This document shows, piece after piece, positions 27,207-36,958 of a stretch of 64,000 nucleotides of DNA (the first letter of the stretch is position 1; every line of letters begins with the position of its first letter). A program made the position numbers and the translations under genes. The DNA comes from Acidimicrobiales bacterium (GTDB taxonomy: Bacteria > Actinomycetota > Acidimicrobiia > Acidimicrobiales > SHLQ01): assembly GCA_020628865.1 (NCBI GenBank), contig JAHDEJ010000012.1:62001-126000 (forward strand). The letters are read 5' to 3'. Below the pieces are notes generated by a model that searched no databases, had not been told where the DNA came from, and saw only the letters and a program-made list of their open reading frames with translations.

Positions 27207-27494
27207 ATGAGCCAACTTCCCGACGATCTCGCCTTCCAGCTTCTCTGGGAGCAGGTGTGCGTCTCCGGCGCCAACGCCCGCGCGGCGATCCGTTCCCGCC
27301 GCAAGGACGACGTCAACCACGTCCACATGTTCGCCGTCTACGGATCCGCCCGCCTCAACGGCGAAGACATGACCTACGACCGGCTCATGGAACAGGCCGA
27401 GCTCGCCTCCGCCCAGACCGGCCGATCGGTCGACTCGTTCCTTCGCCACTACGACGCTGCTGCGTTCAAGCTCGCCGAACTGGTCGCCTCATGA
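27207..27494 (+). CDS. hypothetical protein
   Basis: SD AGAAAGGACCAACACC-ATG. Confidence 0.7.
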   Translation: MSQLPDDLAFQLLWEQVCVSGANARAAIRSRRKDDVNHVHMFAVYGSARLNGEDMTYDRLMEQAELASAQTGRSVDSFLRHYDAAAFKLAELVAS

Positions 27495-27610
27495 ACCGGC
27501 TCGGCACCTACAACCCGTGGCCGCCCCACCGGCCCCTCGACCCCGAACCGACACTGCGCACCGAACTGCGCCTGCTCGTCGAAGCGCTGCGCGCTCGCCT
27601 GAGCCGATGA
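27491..27610 (+). CDS. 39-aa hypothetical protein
   Basis: MNRLGTYNPWPPHRPLDPEPTLRTELRLLVEALRARLSR, ATGA overlap. Confidence 0.4.
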   Translation: MNRLGTYNPWPPHRPLDPEPTLRTELRLLVEALRARLSR

Positions 27611-27648
27611 CCTCCAGTACAATGGGGAACCCGCCGATGGGAGACACC

Positions 27649-27891
27649 ATGAACGACAAGATCGCAGAGACCGCGACCGGTCAGGTAACCAACAGCGTCG
27701 TCTTCGAGTCCGAGATCGTCCCCGCGTCCGAAGCCGGCATCGAAGTCACCGACGAAATGCGCACCCGCATCGAAGCACGGGTGCATGAAGCCAACCACGA
27801 CATCAAGACGATCGCCCCCGAGGAACTCGTCGCATTCAGACTCCGGAACGCGCCCGAACAGCGCCGTCGCCGCGGCGGACCCGCCAGCTGA
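27649..27891 (+). CDS. hypothetical protein
   Basis: ORF MNDKIAETATGQVTNS. Confidence 0.6.
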   Translation: MNDKIAETATGQVTNSVVFESEIVPASEAGIEVTDEMRTRIEARVHEANHDIKTIAPEELVAFRLRNAPEQRRRRGGPAS

Positions 27892-28178
27892 TGCTCTCTC
27901 TCGACAACACGTCACGCAAGATCTGGCAGGACTGGGAATCCACGGCACGCGGCCCTGGAGGCTGCACCACGCTCACCGTGCTGGCTGTCGACACGGCGAT
28001 CCAACAGGCCCTCGTCAACTCGGACGCCACGCTCGCCATGGTCGCATCCGACCCTGACCTCGTCGGCACGATCCGCGTGTTTGGCACGAACGTCCGGATC
28101 ACGATCGCTGTCCGATCCCCGTGGCTGATCATCTTGGCCATCGACCCGCAACCGTTCTTCGTCCTCTCCGACTACTGA
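27891..28178 (+). CDS. hypothetical protein
   Basis: ORF, ATG overlap. Confidence 0.55.
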   Translation: MLSLDNTSRKIWQDWESTARGPGGCTTLTVLAVDTAIQQALVNSDATLAMVASDPDLVGTIRVFGTNVRITIAVRSPWLIILAIDPQPFFVLSDY

Positions 28179-28307
28179 ACGGCCCACCGCACCGACATAA
28201 ATCTTTGGAATACCTCTTGCCTTCTACTGCAGAGCAATATACGTAAGAAGTATCCAAACACGGCCCCTGACCAAACGAAGGAGCCAACAGAAAGGACCAA
28301 CAACACC

Positions 28308-28637
28308 ATGAGCACCGCAACCGAAACCACCGACATGACCGACACCCCCGCCGCCGACAAGTGGAACCTCCTCGAGCTCGGCTTCGTCAAGCCCCGCAAC
28401 TACAAGGGCCTCCGCTCCGAGCGCATCGCCCTCAACTCGGGTGCGACCTGCCGCATCTCCGTCATGGTCGCCGCCGACGACACGGCCAACCACGAGATCA
28501 TCCTCGATGGCGTCTCCGCCGACGGCGAGAACCGGGAGGACATCGTCACGCTCCCCGGGACGCTCCCGATCTCCGCCCTCTACGTCACGACGAAAGCGCT
28601 GATGGGACGTCGGCGCGCGATCGCCCGCAACTGGTGA
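28308..28637 (+). CDS. hypothetical protein
   Basis: SD AGAAAGGACCA. Confidence 0.7.
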   Translation: MSTATETTDMTDTPAADKWNLLELGFVKPRNYKGLRSERIALNSGATCRISVMVAADDTANHEIILDGVSADGENREDIVTLPGTLPISALYVTTKALMGRRRAIARNW

Positions 28638-28752
28638 TCACAAGAACCGGCCCACCCGCATTCGGGTGAGTCAAGGCCGGGGATGGATGCAACAGTCCTC
28701 CCTCCGGCCGCCGATCTGACCGTCAATCCTGTCCGCCCAGGAGGTCAGAACC

Positions 28753-28836
28753 AGAAGCCCTCGGGCCCAGCAGAAATTCAACTTCACCTATCAATCCGCC
28801 GGGTGTAGTGGCTACCGCTGGAACCCGAGGGCTTCT
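28753..28836. terminator. bidirectional hairpin between convergent genes
   Basis: AGAAGCCCTCGGG / CCCGAGGGCTTCT, 13-bp arms, 58-nt loop. Confidence 0.45.
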
Positions 28837-29098
28837 ACGCGTCTCGCCCCCAATTCGGGTATTCGATCAGGCCCGCCGGCGCCGTCACCATCGGCAGCAT
28901 CTCGAGGAACGGTCGGGTCGATCGGCCTCGGACCTTCACGAACAGGCGCGGGTCGTCCCAGTGCTCGGCGCACTCCCACTCGATCTCGTCGGCGTCGACG
29001 TGTGCCGGGGCTCGGCCTTCGAGCCGTTCCCACATGAGCGGATCGTGCCCGTCCCACTCGGTGACCCGCCAGCAGACCGGGCACCAGCACTCACGCAT
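28835..29098 (-). CDS. hypothetical protein
   Basis: MRECWCPVCWRVTEWDGHDPLMWERLEG. Confidence 0.6.
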   Translation of the reverse strand: MRECWCPVCWRVTEWDGHDPLMWERLEGRAPAHVDADEIEWECAEHWDDPRLFVKVRGRSTRPFLEMLPMVTAPAGLIEYPNWGRDA

Positions 29099-29996
29099 CA
29101 ACCGTGTCCCAGTTCTCCACGACCGTCCTGCGATAGCGGACACCGTCCGGCCACACCACCCCACCTGCGGGTGGTTTCGGCATGTCGGCGCCGGTTGCGA
29201 CGTCGATCGAGTGAGCGAACACCGGGATGCCGCACCGTTCGGCCATCGCGATCGACGGTGACATGCGCGGGTTGACCTCGGTGATCGTCACCTTCCCCGC
29301 TGGCGTGATGAACCCCTGCACGTTGTGCGGGCCGATCACCCGACACGCCTTCACGGCCCGGCCGGCCGCATCGGCGATGTTCGGATGGAACCTCGAAACG
29401 CCTTCGATGGTGAGGCCGCCGAGTGTGCGGCGCCGTTCGTAGGCGACCATGCACACGAGCTCGTGCTCGTCGTTGGCGAACCCCTCCGTGTTGAACTCGA
29501 CCCCCTCCGCGTGCGCTTGGATGAACGGGCCGCCGTTCGCCGGGCCGATCAGGTCGATCGCCGCGGTCGCCGCCGTCAAGCTCCGGCAGTAGAACACGTC
29601 CCGGCTTCCCCGGCCGTCATCGGGTTTGATCACGATCCGCTTCGCATCCCAGGCGTCCTGCCCCCACTTCGGTGACGGCACCTGGTGCTTGTCGAACTGG
29701 ACCGCCATCTTCGTCTTCGACCGGCAGATCTCGACCGCCCGCATGTTGAACGGCACCGACGGCAGACCCGCCTTCTCCACCGCCCACATCTCCTCGATCA
29801 TCCCCGGGATCACGACATCGGGTTTCCAGGCTTCCAACCATTGAGGGAGGGAGTGGTCACCGGCTTTCGGGATCTTCAGATCGCCGTCAAACGCATGGTC
29901 CACCCCGATGGGTCGGTGACCGTTGGCGGCGGCGACACGGCAGATCACCTCGCCTCCCATCGCAGCAGTGGTGACCAGGACACGGTGGCTTTGCAT
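29091..29996 (-). CDS. ATP-grasp domain protein (CarB-like)
   Basis: VLVTTAAMGGEVICRVAAANG; RIVIKPDDGRGSRDVFY; GGPFIQAHAEGVEFNTEGFAN; GKVTITEVNPRMSPSIAMAE. Confidence 0.85.
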   Translation of the reverse strand: MQSHRVLVTTAAMGGEVICRVAAANGHRPIGVDHAFDGDLKIPKAGDHSLPQWLEAWKPDVVIPGMIEEMWAVEKAGLPSVPFNMRAVEICRSKTKMAVQFDKHQVPSPKWGQDAWDAKRIVIKPDDGRGSRDVFYCRSLTAATAAIDLIGPANGGPFIQAHAEGVEFNTEGFANDEHELVCMVAYERRRTLGGLTIEGVSRFHPNIADAAGRAVKACRVIGPHNVQGFITPAGKVTITEVNPRMSPSIAMAERCGIPVFAHSIDVATGADMPKPPAGGVVWPDGVRYRRTVVENWDTVDA

Positions 29997-30046
29997 AGGG
30001 CGCGATGCTATACCAGTATCATGATCCGCTCTTGTTGGAGGTGTTG

Positions 30047-31201
30047 GTGAAGGATCTGCGAATCGCTGTTGTTGGGCTCGGCTATGTCGGACTGCCGTTG
30101 CTGATCGGCCTGAAGAAGGCCGGATTCCGGAATCTCGTCGGCGTCGACGTCGACGAAGGCAAGATCGCCGACATCCGTGCTGGAGGCCGGCAGGGCTACG
30201 ACTCATTCGGCCGCGACGAAGACATGCAGGCCTACGTCCGAGGCGTCCAGAGCACGCCAGTTTCGACCCCCGCCGAGCTGGACCCGGTCGACATCGCGAT
30301 CATCTGCGTGCCAACGCCGCTCGAGAAGGGCTCCACATACCCGGACCACAGCTACGTGCTTGCTGCGGTCGAGTCGATGGCCAGCAAGGCCAACCTGATC
30401 ATCCTGGAATCGACCGTGGCCCCCGGGTTCACCGAGTCCCTGCAGGACATGTACCCGCTGGTGAAGTTCGCGTTCGCCCCCGAACGCGTCTCGCCGGGCA
30501 CCGGCCGGGACCCGAAGGAATGCGCCAAGGTCGTCTCGGCCACCGACCCCGTCGCCCTCGTCGCTGTCCAGGCCCTCTACGGCGAGCTGCATGAAGAGGT
30601 GCACGCCGCGTCGTCCACGACCGTGGCTGAGTTGACGAAGCTGCTCGAGAACTGCTTCCGAGCGGTGAACATCGCGTTCGCCAACGAGTTCGCCGACCTC
30701 GCCCGCTACACCGGCGTCGACCCCCGAGAAGTCGTCGAGCTCGCCTCCACGAAACCGTGGGGGTTCATGCCGTTCTGGCCGTCGGCCGGGCCGGGCGGAC
30801 ATTGCATTCCCGTCGACCCGTTCTTCGCGCTCTCCGCCGCCCCAGGCCGCAGTCTGATGCGGGTCCTCCACCAGGCCGTTGCCTCGAACCGCGACCGCGT
30901 CCACCAGATCGCCGAAATCGTCCTCGCCGCCTTCGACGCTCGACCCGAAGAGTTCGCCGAGAAGAACATCCTGATCGCCGGCATGGGCTACAAGCCCGGC
31001 GTCGACGACCGCCGCGAATCCCGAGGCGAAGCGCTCGCCGAGATCCTCCGAAACAAGGGCCTGCCGGTGGCGACGCTCGAGTTCGGTGACCGCGACCTGC
31101 ACGAACGGATCGGCGACGCCGCCGTGATCGTCGACATGCACGGTCAGGTCATCGGCTTCGACGAGCCCGGCTGGCCGGCGAAGGTGGATTGCACGGCGTG
31201 A
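30047..31201 (+). CDS. NDP-sugar 6-dehydrogenase (UDP-GlcNAc/ManNAc dehydrogenase family)
   Basis: LRIAVVGLGYVGLPLLIGL; ICVPTPLEKGSTYPD; LESTVAPGFTE; SAGPGGHCIPVDPFF; VDDRRESRG. Confidence 0.93.
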   Translation: MKDLRIAVVGLGYVGLPLLIGLKKAGFRNLVGVDVDEGKIADIRAGGRQGYDSFGRDEDMQAYVRGVQSTPVSTPAELDPVDIAIICVPTPLEKGSTYPDHSYVLAAVESMASKANLIILESTVAPGFTESLQDMYPLVKFAFAPERVSPGTGRDPKECAKVVSATDPVALVAVQALYGELHEEVHAASSTTVAELTKLLENCFRAVNIAFANEFADLARYTGVDPREVVELASTKPWGFMPFWPSAGPGGHCIPVDPFFALSAAPGRSLMRVLHQAVASNRDRVHQIAEIVLAAFDARPEEFAEKNILIAGMGYKPGVDDRRESRGEALAEILRNKGLPVATLEFGDRDLHERIGDAAVIVDMHGQVIGFDEPGWPAKVDCTA

Positions 31202-31851
31202 ACGTCGACGGCGCCCGCCTTCTCGTTGTCGCCCCACATGCGGACGACGAATCGATCGGCTCCGGCGGTCTGATCGCGCGGGCGATCCGAACCGGCGGGT
31301 CGTGTCGGGTGTTCACGATGCGCATCGAGCACGACCGGCGCCGCGACGAACTCGGCGACGCCGCCCACCAGCTCGGCTTCCAATCGTGGATCTCGCAACG
31401 TTCCCGAACCCCGGTCGATGAACGCGACTCGTTCGAGATGGTCGCCGAAATCGAACAGGTCATCGGCGTCGACGAACCAGACATCGTCGTCATGCCCCAC
31501 TACGGGCACGCCCACCAGGAACATCGGGCGACCGCGAACGCGGTGTTGGCGGCGTGCCGCCCGAACAGCGGATCGGACCGGTTCCGTCCGCCGGTCGTGC
31601 TCGTCGCCGAACAACCGAACGACGTGTGGTCGTTGGGGGAGCGGCCCCGAATCCAATGGTCGATCGAGCTGACCCCCGAAGATCTCCAGGCGAAGATCGA
31701 CGCCGTACTCTGCCACTCGTCGCAGGTCCGGCCCGCCCCATCCGAACGGTCGATCGACGCAATCCGGTCGCTGGCTGCGCTGCGCGGCTCGCAGGTCGGT
31801 TCCCCGCTCGCCGAAGCGTACGAAGTGGTGCGCTGGCATCAGGCGGCCTGA
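31198..31851 (+). CDS. PIG-L/LmbE-family deacetylase
   Basis: LLVVAPHADDESIGSGGLI; VVMPHYGHAHQEHRATANAVLAA; GTG start overlapping upstream stop. Confidence 0.9.
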   Translation: MNVDGARLLVVAPHADDESIGSGGLIARAIRTGGSCRVFTMRIEHDRRRDELGDAAHQLGFQSWISQRSRTPVDERDSFEMVAEIEQVIGVDEPDIVVMPHYGHAHQEHRATANAVLAACRPNSGSDRFRPPVVLVAEQPNDVWSLGERPRIQWSIELTPEDLQAKIDAVLCHSSQVRPAPSERSIDAIRSLAALRGSQVGSPLAEAYEVVRWHQAA

Positions 31852-32529
31852 ATGCCGACCCCTGACGCACCCGGGAACACCGGGCAACGGCCGCCCGGCC
31901 ACAACCAGGGCACCAACCGCCGTACCGGTCCGGGCCGCGCCGCCATCTTGGAGAAGGGTTGGCTCGGCGTCGAAGCGTACGACCCCGAAATCGACGACTG
32001 GCCGTGGGACGAAGACTCGCCGGCCGAACGATTCCTGCGCGCGACCGTGGCGTCGAACCCGCGTCGGACGTGCTGTGCGTGGGCGGGGATCGCCATGTCG
32101 ACGTTGAAGTCGTGGCTGACCCGGGCCCGCACCGTGCTCGACAACGCCGGTCTCGACGAGCTGATGCCCCGCGAGATGGTGCCGTGGCATCTGATCCCCG
32201 CCGAAGACCACATCTACGTCGACTTCTACCTCGCCTACCTGAAAGCCATGGCGAGAGATGAGACGTCGCTGGTGCTCAACATTCGCAAAGCCGCCCGAGA
32301 CGACTGGAAGGCGTCGGCGTGGCTGTTGCAGCGTCGACATGGCGACGAATGGCAGGACCCCGACAAGCGGGTCACCGTCTCCGGTGATGCCGACAATCCG
32401 CTCGTTGTCGAGAAGCGCACCAAGTCGCTCGACGCGATGCTCGCCGAAGCAGCCACCGCCCAGGCTGAAATCGTCCCCTCGGCTCCCGAACTCGAACCAG
32501 CCGCAGAAAGCGATGTGCCTGACGGCTGA
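31852..32529 (+). CDS. terminase small subunit (putative)
   Basis: immediately upstream of TerL; Gly/Pro-rich N-terminus then HTH-like CCAWAGIAMSTLKSWLTRA. Confidence 0.6.
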   Translation: MPTPDAPGNTGQRPPGHNQGTNRRTGPGRAAILEKGWLGVEAYDPEIDDWPWDEDSPAERFLRATVASNPRRTCCAWAGIAMSTLKSWLTRARTVLDNAGLDELMPREMVPWHLIPAEDHIYVDFYLAYLKAMARDETSLVLNIRKAARDDWKASAWLLQRRHGDEWQDPDKRVTVSGDADNPLVVEKRTKSLDAMLAEAATAQAEIVPSAPELEPAAESDVPDG

Positions 32530-35360
32530 TGTCACCCCGCAAACCACCCGGACTTGTACTTCCAGGTGATCAAGAACCCGAGCCGATCCCGCAGGTGTTG
32601 CGGCTCGAAGACGGAACCCTTCATCCGTCCTGCCCGGTCGCGGACGTGCTGCGCAACGAGCTCGCCGTGATGAACAAGATCGGTGTCGAGCTCGGCATCG
32701 GCTCCAACGAGTTCGTCACCAAACGGGCCGAGATCCTCCGCGCCGCGTTGGACATCGGCTGGTGGGAACTCTGGCTGAAAGGCATTGCGACGTCGTGGGT
32801 GTCGAAGCCGTTCGCCGGCTGGCACTACCGGCTGTGGCAGTGGGCGATGGCCATCGAACCCGGCGTCCGACCGTCCCCGCTCGTCGTGTGCGCGCCCCGT
32901 GGCTCCGGCAAGGCGTTGCCTCTCGACACGCCGATCCCGACACCGGACGGCTGGACCACGATGGGCGAACTCGCCGTCGGCGACCCGGTACTGGGACCAA
33001 ACGGGTGTTCGACTACGGTCAGTGCTGTGACCGAAACCATGCACCACCGCGTGTGGCGCGTCACGTTCGATGATGGCGCCGAGATCATCGCCGACAGCGA
33101 CCACCAGTGGACAGTCATCGACCAGGCCGCCGAGGACCGCGAATGGGCAGGCCGCACCAACGGCAAGGCCAACAAGCGCGCCCGGATCCGCAAGTGGGGG
33201 CCGCAATGGTGGGCGCACCCGGCAGCGCGCACCATGACCACCCTCGACCTCGTCGAAGCCGGCCTTCACTACGACGACAGGCCCGGCCATCGGGCCCGAC
33301 GATGGGGGATCGGCCTCGGAGTCCGCGACGGCGCTGAAGCCGACCTTCCGATCGACCCGTACCTGTTCGGCTACTGGCTCGGCGACGGCGACCGCAACGG
33401 GGCACGGATCACCGTCGGCGACGAAGACCTCGGCCCGCTCCAGGTGGCGCTATTCGCGTTAGACGAGCCGGTGTCGTCCACGTACACCGACCCTCGCACC
33501 GGCGCGCACACCCTGCAGCTCGGGCCCGGCCGCCGCGGGCCGGTCGCTGGCCGGTTCCGCACACGCCTTCGACATCTCGGCGTGCTCGGCGACAAGCGCA
33601 TCCCGGCCGCCTACCTGACGGCGTCGATCGAGCAACGCAAGGCGCTGTTGTCGGGGCTCGCCGATTCTGACGGCTCCCATGCCTCAGGTGCCTCCGTTGA
33701 GATCACGCAGATGAAGAAGGACCTGGCCGACGACATCGTGGAGCTCGCCGACGGGCTCGGCTACAAGACGACCATTTCGGCGTCCGACGCAAAGCTCAAC
33801 GGCCGTGTCGTCGGCACCCGCCATCGGATCCGGATCCGCTGCCAGGAGAACCCGTTCCGGCTCGAACGCAAGGCCGAACGGTGGTCGGCGCCGAAGTTCG
33901 GTGCGGCCCGGTTCATCGAGTCGATCGAACCGCTCGAGGACCCGATCGATGTGCGGTGCATCACGGTCGACAATGACGCCGAGCTGTATCAGGCTGGCCG
34001 CCGCCACATCGTCACCCACAACACCGCGATGCTCCAGCTCGTCACGTTGGCGCTCGCTGCCCGCCGGACCCGCAACTATGCGATCTACGTCGGCGCCACC
34101 CAATCCGCAGTGGAGGACAAGGTCGCCGGCATCGGCGAACTCATCCAATCCGAGGTGATGGCGCAGGCCTACCCGGAGGTCTCGAGGATCTACACGACCA
34201 ACACCGGATCCCGCCGCGACTGGCGCAAGTCCCGTATCCGCACCAACTCCGGGTTCACGCTCGACGCCTTCGGTCTCGATCAGGCGATTCGTGGTGCTCG
34301 TGTCGACGACGACCGTCCCGGCTTCATCTGCGCGGACGACATCGAATCGCAGACCGACACCGCCTACATGACGCAGAAACGGCAGGACGCGTTGACGAAG
34401 GCCGTCCTCCCGTCCGGCTCGGACGATGCGGCGATCGTGTTCATCCAGAACAAGATTCATCAGGCGTCGCTGATGGCGCAGCTCCTCGACGGGACCGCCG
34501 AGTTCATGGCCGACCGGGTCGCCATCGGCCCGATCCGCCAGGTCGACAACCTCACCTACGTCGAACGCGAACCGACCCCCGGCGACGGCCGACGGTACGT
34601 GATCACCGGCGGCACCCCCACCTGGGAAGGCTTGGACCTGAAGACGTCAGAGCAGGAGATGAACGACCTCGGCCTCTCCGCGTTCATGACCGAGAAGCAG
34701 CAGGAGGACTGGGAACCGGAAGGCAACATGTTCCCGTCCCGATACTGGCGACACGACACGACCGACCCGACCCGACGGCGCTGGCTGTCGATGTGTCGGG
34801 CATGGGACCTCGCCGGCACCGAAGCCAAGGACGCCGACTACACGGTCGGCGCGTTGATGGGGATCATCGATGTCAACGACGAGCTCCAGGTCCACGTCCT
34901 GCACGTCGAACGGTTCCAGCTCGAGGTCGCCGGCGTCGAGCAGATGGTGAAGCACACTGCCCAGCTCGACCGGCTCGACTTCGGCCGGCACATCCCGATC
35001 GTCCTCGAAGAACAGCCCGGCGCTGCGGGCAAGGCGTGGAAGCGGCAGTGGTCCAAGCACCTGTTCGGCCATTCCGTCTGGTTCGTCCCACCACAAGGGT
35101 CGAAGACGATTCGCGCCGAACCCGGCGCCTCGGTGCTCCAGCAGGGGCTGGCGTATCTGAACGGCGGGAAGTGGATGAACCGGTTCATGCGCGAGCTCGG
35201 CGCGTTCCCGACCGGCCGCAACGACGACCAGGTCGACGCCTACGCGCTTGGCTACAACTGGATGGCTGACCGGCTCGGCGTCAACAAGAAGGGTTCGCTG
35301 CACCGCAGGTCCGCCCAGGTTCGGGTCGAGCATCGTGCAGCGCTGCCGCCCGCCTCCTAA
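32529..35360 (+). CDS. terminase large subunit containing an intein
   Basis: Walker A CAPRGSGK^T split by intein; GFICADDIESQ Walker B-like; RDTTDP...CRAWDLAGTEAKDADYTVG nuclease domain. Confidence 0.9.
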   Translation: MSPRKPPGLVLPGDQEPEPIPQVLRLEDGTLHPSCPVADVLRNELAVMNKIGVELGIGSNEFVTKRAEILRAALDIGWWELWLKGIATSWVSKPFAGWHYRLWQWAMAIEPGVRPSPLVVCAPRGSGKALPLDTPIPTPDGWTTMGELAVGDPVLGPNGCSTTVSAVTETMHHRVWRVTFDDGAEIIADSDHQWTVIDQAAEDREWAGRTNGKANKRARIRKWGPQWWAHPAARTMTTLDLVEAGLHYDDRPGHRARRWGIGLGVRDGAEADLPIDPYLFGYWLGDGDRNGARITVGDEDLGPLQVALFALDEPVSSTYTDPRTGAHTLQLGPGRRGPVAGRFRTRLRHLGVLGDKRIPAAYLTASIEQRKALLSGLADSDGSHASGASVEITQMKKDLADDIVELADGLGYKTTISASDAKLNGRVVGTRHRIRIRCQENPFRLERKAERWSAPKFGAARFIESIEPLEDPIDVRCITVDNDAELYQAGRRHIVTHNTAMLQLVTLALAARRTRNYAIYVGATQSAVEDKVAGIGELIQSEVMAQAYPEVSRIYTTNTGSRRDWRKSRIRTNSGFTLDAFGLDQAIRGARVDDDRPGFICADDIESQTDTAYMTQKRQDALTKAVLPSGSDDAAIVFIQNKIHQASLMAQLLDGTAEFMADRVAIGPIRQVDNLTYVEREPTPGDGRRYVITGGTPTWEGLDLKTSEQEMNDLGLSAFMTEKQQEDWEPEGNMFPSRYWRHDTTDPTRRRWLSMCRAWDLAGTEAKDADYTVGALMGIIDVNDELQVHVLHVERFQLEVAGVEQMVKHTAQLDRLDFGRHIPIVLEEQPGAAGKAWKRQWSKHLFGHSVWFVPPQGSKTIRAEPGASVLQQGLAYLNGGKWMNRFMRELGAFPTGRNDDQVDAYALGYNWMADRLGVNKKGSLHRRSAQVRVEHRAALPPAS
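32913..34022 (+). other. intein (370 aa) with LAGLIDADG endonuclease, class 3-like
   Basis: starts ALPLDTPIPTPDGWTTMGEL, ends RCITVDN...YQAGRRHIVTHN^T; LAGLIDADG blocks LFGYWLGDGD and LLSGLADSDG. Confidence 0.93.
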
Positions 35361-35416
35361 GCTGACGCACACAGGCGACTTGATACGAATGTCTGCTATC
35401 AGGCATACTTGAGGCC

Positions 35417-35690
35417 GTGTGTGGGGACGGTGAGTGACCCTTGGTGGGGAAGGCATATTCACCCCGAATGAGGACAACTGAACCGTGGGGAGATCCAGCA
35501 GCAGCGGGGCTGATCCTGTGCAGCCCCCTGGCCGGCACGTCAAGCCGGTTGATACGCGAGACGAGCTTTCCCGCGCGCGGATGCTCGGCTTGCGGTACTC
35601 ACTGAGTTCGGTCCCCCTCTTCGAGACGATCGGTAGACGGCACCGCTGCCTGTTCGTCAGCCTGGTCCTGACCCGGCTTTTTCGCCAGTG
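35417..35690 (+). ncRNA. candidate noncoding RNA / long structured leader
   Basis: promoter-like TTGATA-N18-CATACT upstream, 5' motif GTGTGTGGGGAC, hairpins GGGGCTG/CAGCCCC (35506-35527) and CCGGC/GCCGG, GTCAG/CTGAC then CTTTTTC near the end. Confidence 0.4.
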
Positions 35691-35699
35691 GGATGTGAA

Positions 35700-36554
35700 A
35701 TGAATGACCGCCGCGCTGACCTCATGAACTTCATGAACTGCACCAGGCTTGTAACCCTCGACACCCTCGGCGATTGGTTCTGCACTTCTTGGCCGACGTG
35801 GGAGCGGCTGGTCGCAGCCGTCATCTACTACGACGAGCAGCCCGTCTACATCGGGTCGGCCGCGATGCCAATCCTTGATGCCCAGCATCGGCTCGACCTC
35901 GTGGCCGCACCCAAGTTCGGGAGCCGACTCCCCCAGCTCAACGAGGACTACCCGCCGGGCTGGCAAACCTCAGGTCGCTGGGCGATGGCCTACCTGGGCG
36001 AGTTCGACTACCCGGTTCCGATTCAGCCTCTCACCGATGACGAGGCGCTCGCCCTGTTCCCCTCCGGCTACCAGCTCGCCCGCCTCATACTCACCGGCTG
36101 GGAAATGATCCTGCGATTCGGTCGGCAAATGTTCGTCAACTACCACCTGCCAACCGGCCGGTTCGGTCTCCAGCCCGAGCACACCGCTGTCGCATTGGGC
36201 TACGAACGCTGCGACTGGACGTGGTGGCCGGAGTCATGGCGGCAACCCTTTCCGTTCGGCCAATACCGCGAGGGCTTCCAGTCGGTTCACACCGCTGACG
36301 GGGAAGCGGTTTGGCTGCGGGCGGTCACCCTCCGTCTCGACGAGACCGCCAACGGCTACATGATCCAACCTTGGTTTGGGGATGTGCCCAACGATCTCGA
36401 CGGCCAAGGATTCCGGTTGATGACTGGCCGTCTCCTTGACTCGTCTCACCCGATCGACTCGACCCGTCCGACCTGGCTGGACGAGGTCAACCTCGTGTCG
36501 GGATTCCGGATGCGCGCCGTCTCGGCGGTCGTCTCGACCCGCATCCGTTCCTGA
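35700..36554 (+). CDS. hypothetical protein
   Basis: long ORF MNDRRADLMNFMNCTRLV. Confidence 0.7.
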   Translation: MNDRRADLMNFMNCTRLVTLDTLGDWFCTSWPTWERLVAAVIYYDEQPVYIGSAAMPILDAQHRLDLVAAPKFGSRLPQLNEDYPPGWQTSGRWAMAYLGEFDYPVPIQPLTDDEALALFPSGYQLARLILTGWEMILRFGRQMFVNYHLPTGRFGLQPEHTAVALGYERCDWTWWPESWRQPFPFGQYREGFQSVHTADGEAVWLRAVTLRLDETANGYMIQPWFGDVPNDLDGQGFRLMTGRLLDSSHPIDSTRPTWLDEVNLVSGFRMRAVSAVVSTRIRS

Positions 36555-36570
36555 CCGGAATCCGCAGAAC

Positions 36571-36598
36571 CTATACGCGAGAAGTATCGTATGTGAGA
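36571..36598 (+). promoter_or_regulatory. class A promoter, leaderless
   Basis: CTATACGCGAGAAGTATCGT-N7-ATG. Confidence 0.5.
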
Positions 36599-36918
36599 TG
36601 AAGTTGTGGCCGGCAATCCCGCTCGTCTTGTTCGTCGTCGCTGTCGTGTGGGTGGCCGCAGTTGTCGCTGCCAGCTGGATGGCAGGCCGGGCTCTCGGCC
36701 CGACGCCGACCGAGCCTGAGCCGGCACGCACCGGTCGCCCGTACGCCTTGGTGCCAATGGACATGAGCCGTCGAACCCGCACGTTCGCCAGCCTCGCCGC
36801 GGCACAGGCGGCACTCGATGCGGGTGAGCCCGGTGAGTACAAGGTCCTCTGGAACCGCCACGACCTGACCACCTACTGGCACTGCGACTCCGATGAAGGA
36901 ACAGAAACTCGGCTCTGA
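36598..36918 (+). CDS. single-TM membrane protein
   Basis: MKLWPAIPLVLFVVAVVWVAAVVAASWMAG. Confidence 0.65.
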   Translation: MKLWPAIPLVLFVVAVVWVAAVVAASWMAGRALGPTPTEPEPARTGRPYALVPMDMSRRTRTFASLAAAQAALDAGEPGEYKVLWNRHDLTTYWHCDSDEGTETRL

Positions 36919-36958
36919 TACTTTCAAAGCATTCAGATCCGACAGGAAGTAGTAGAGA

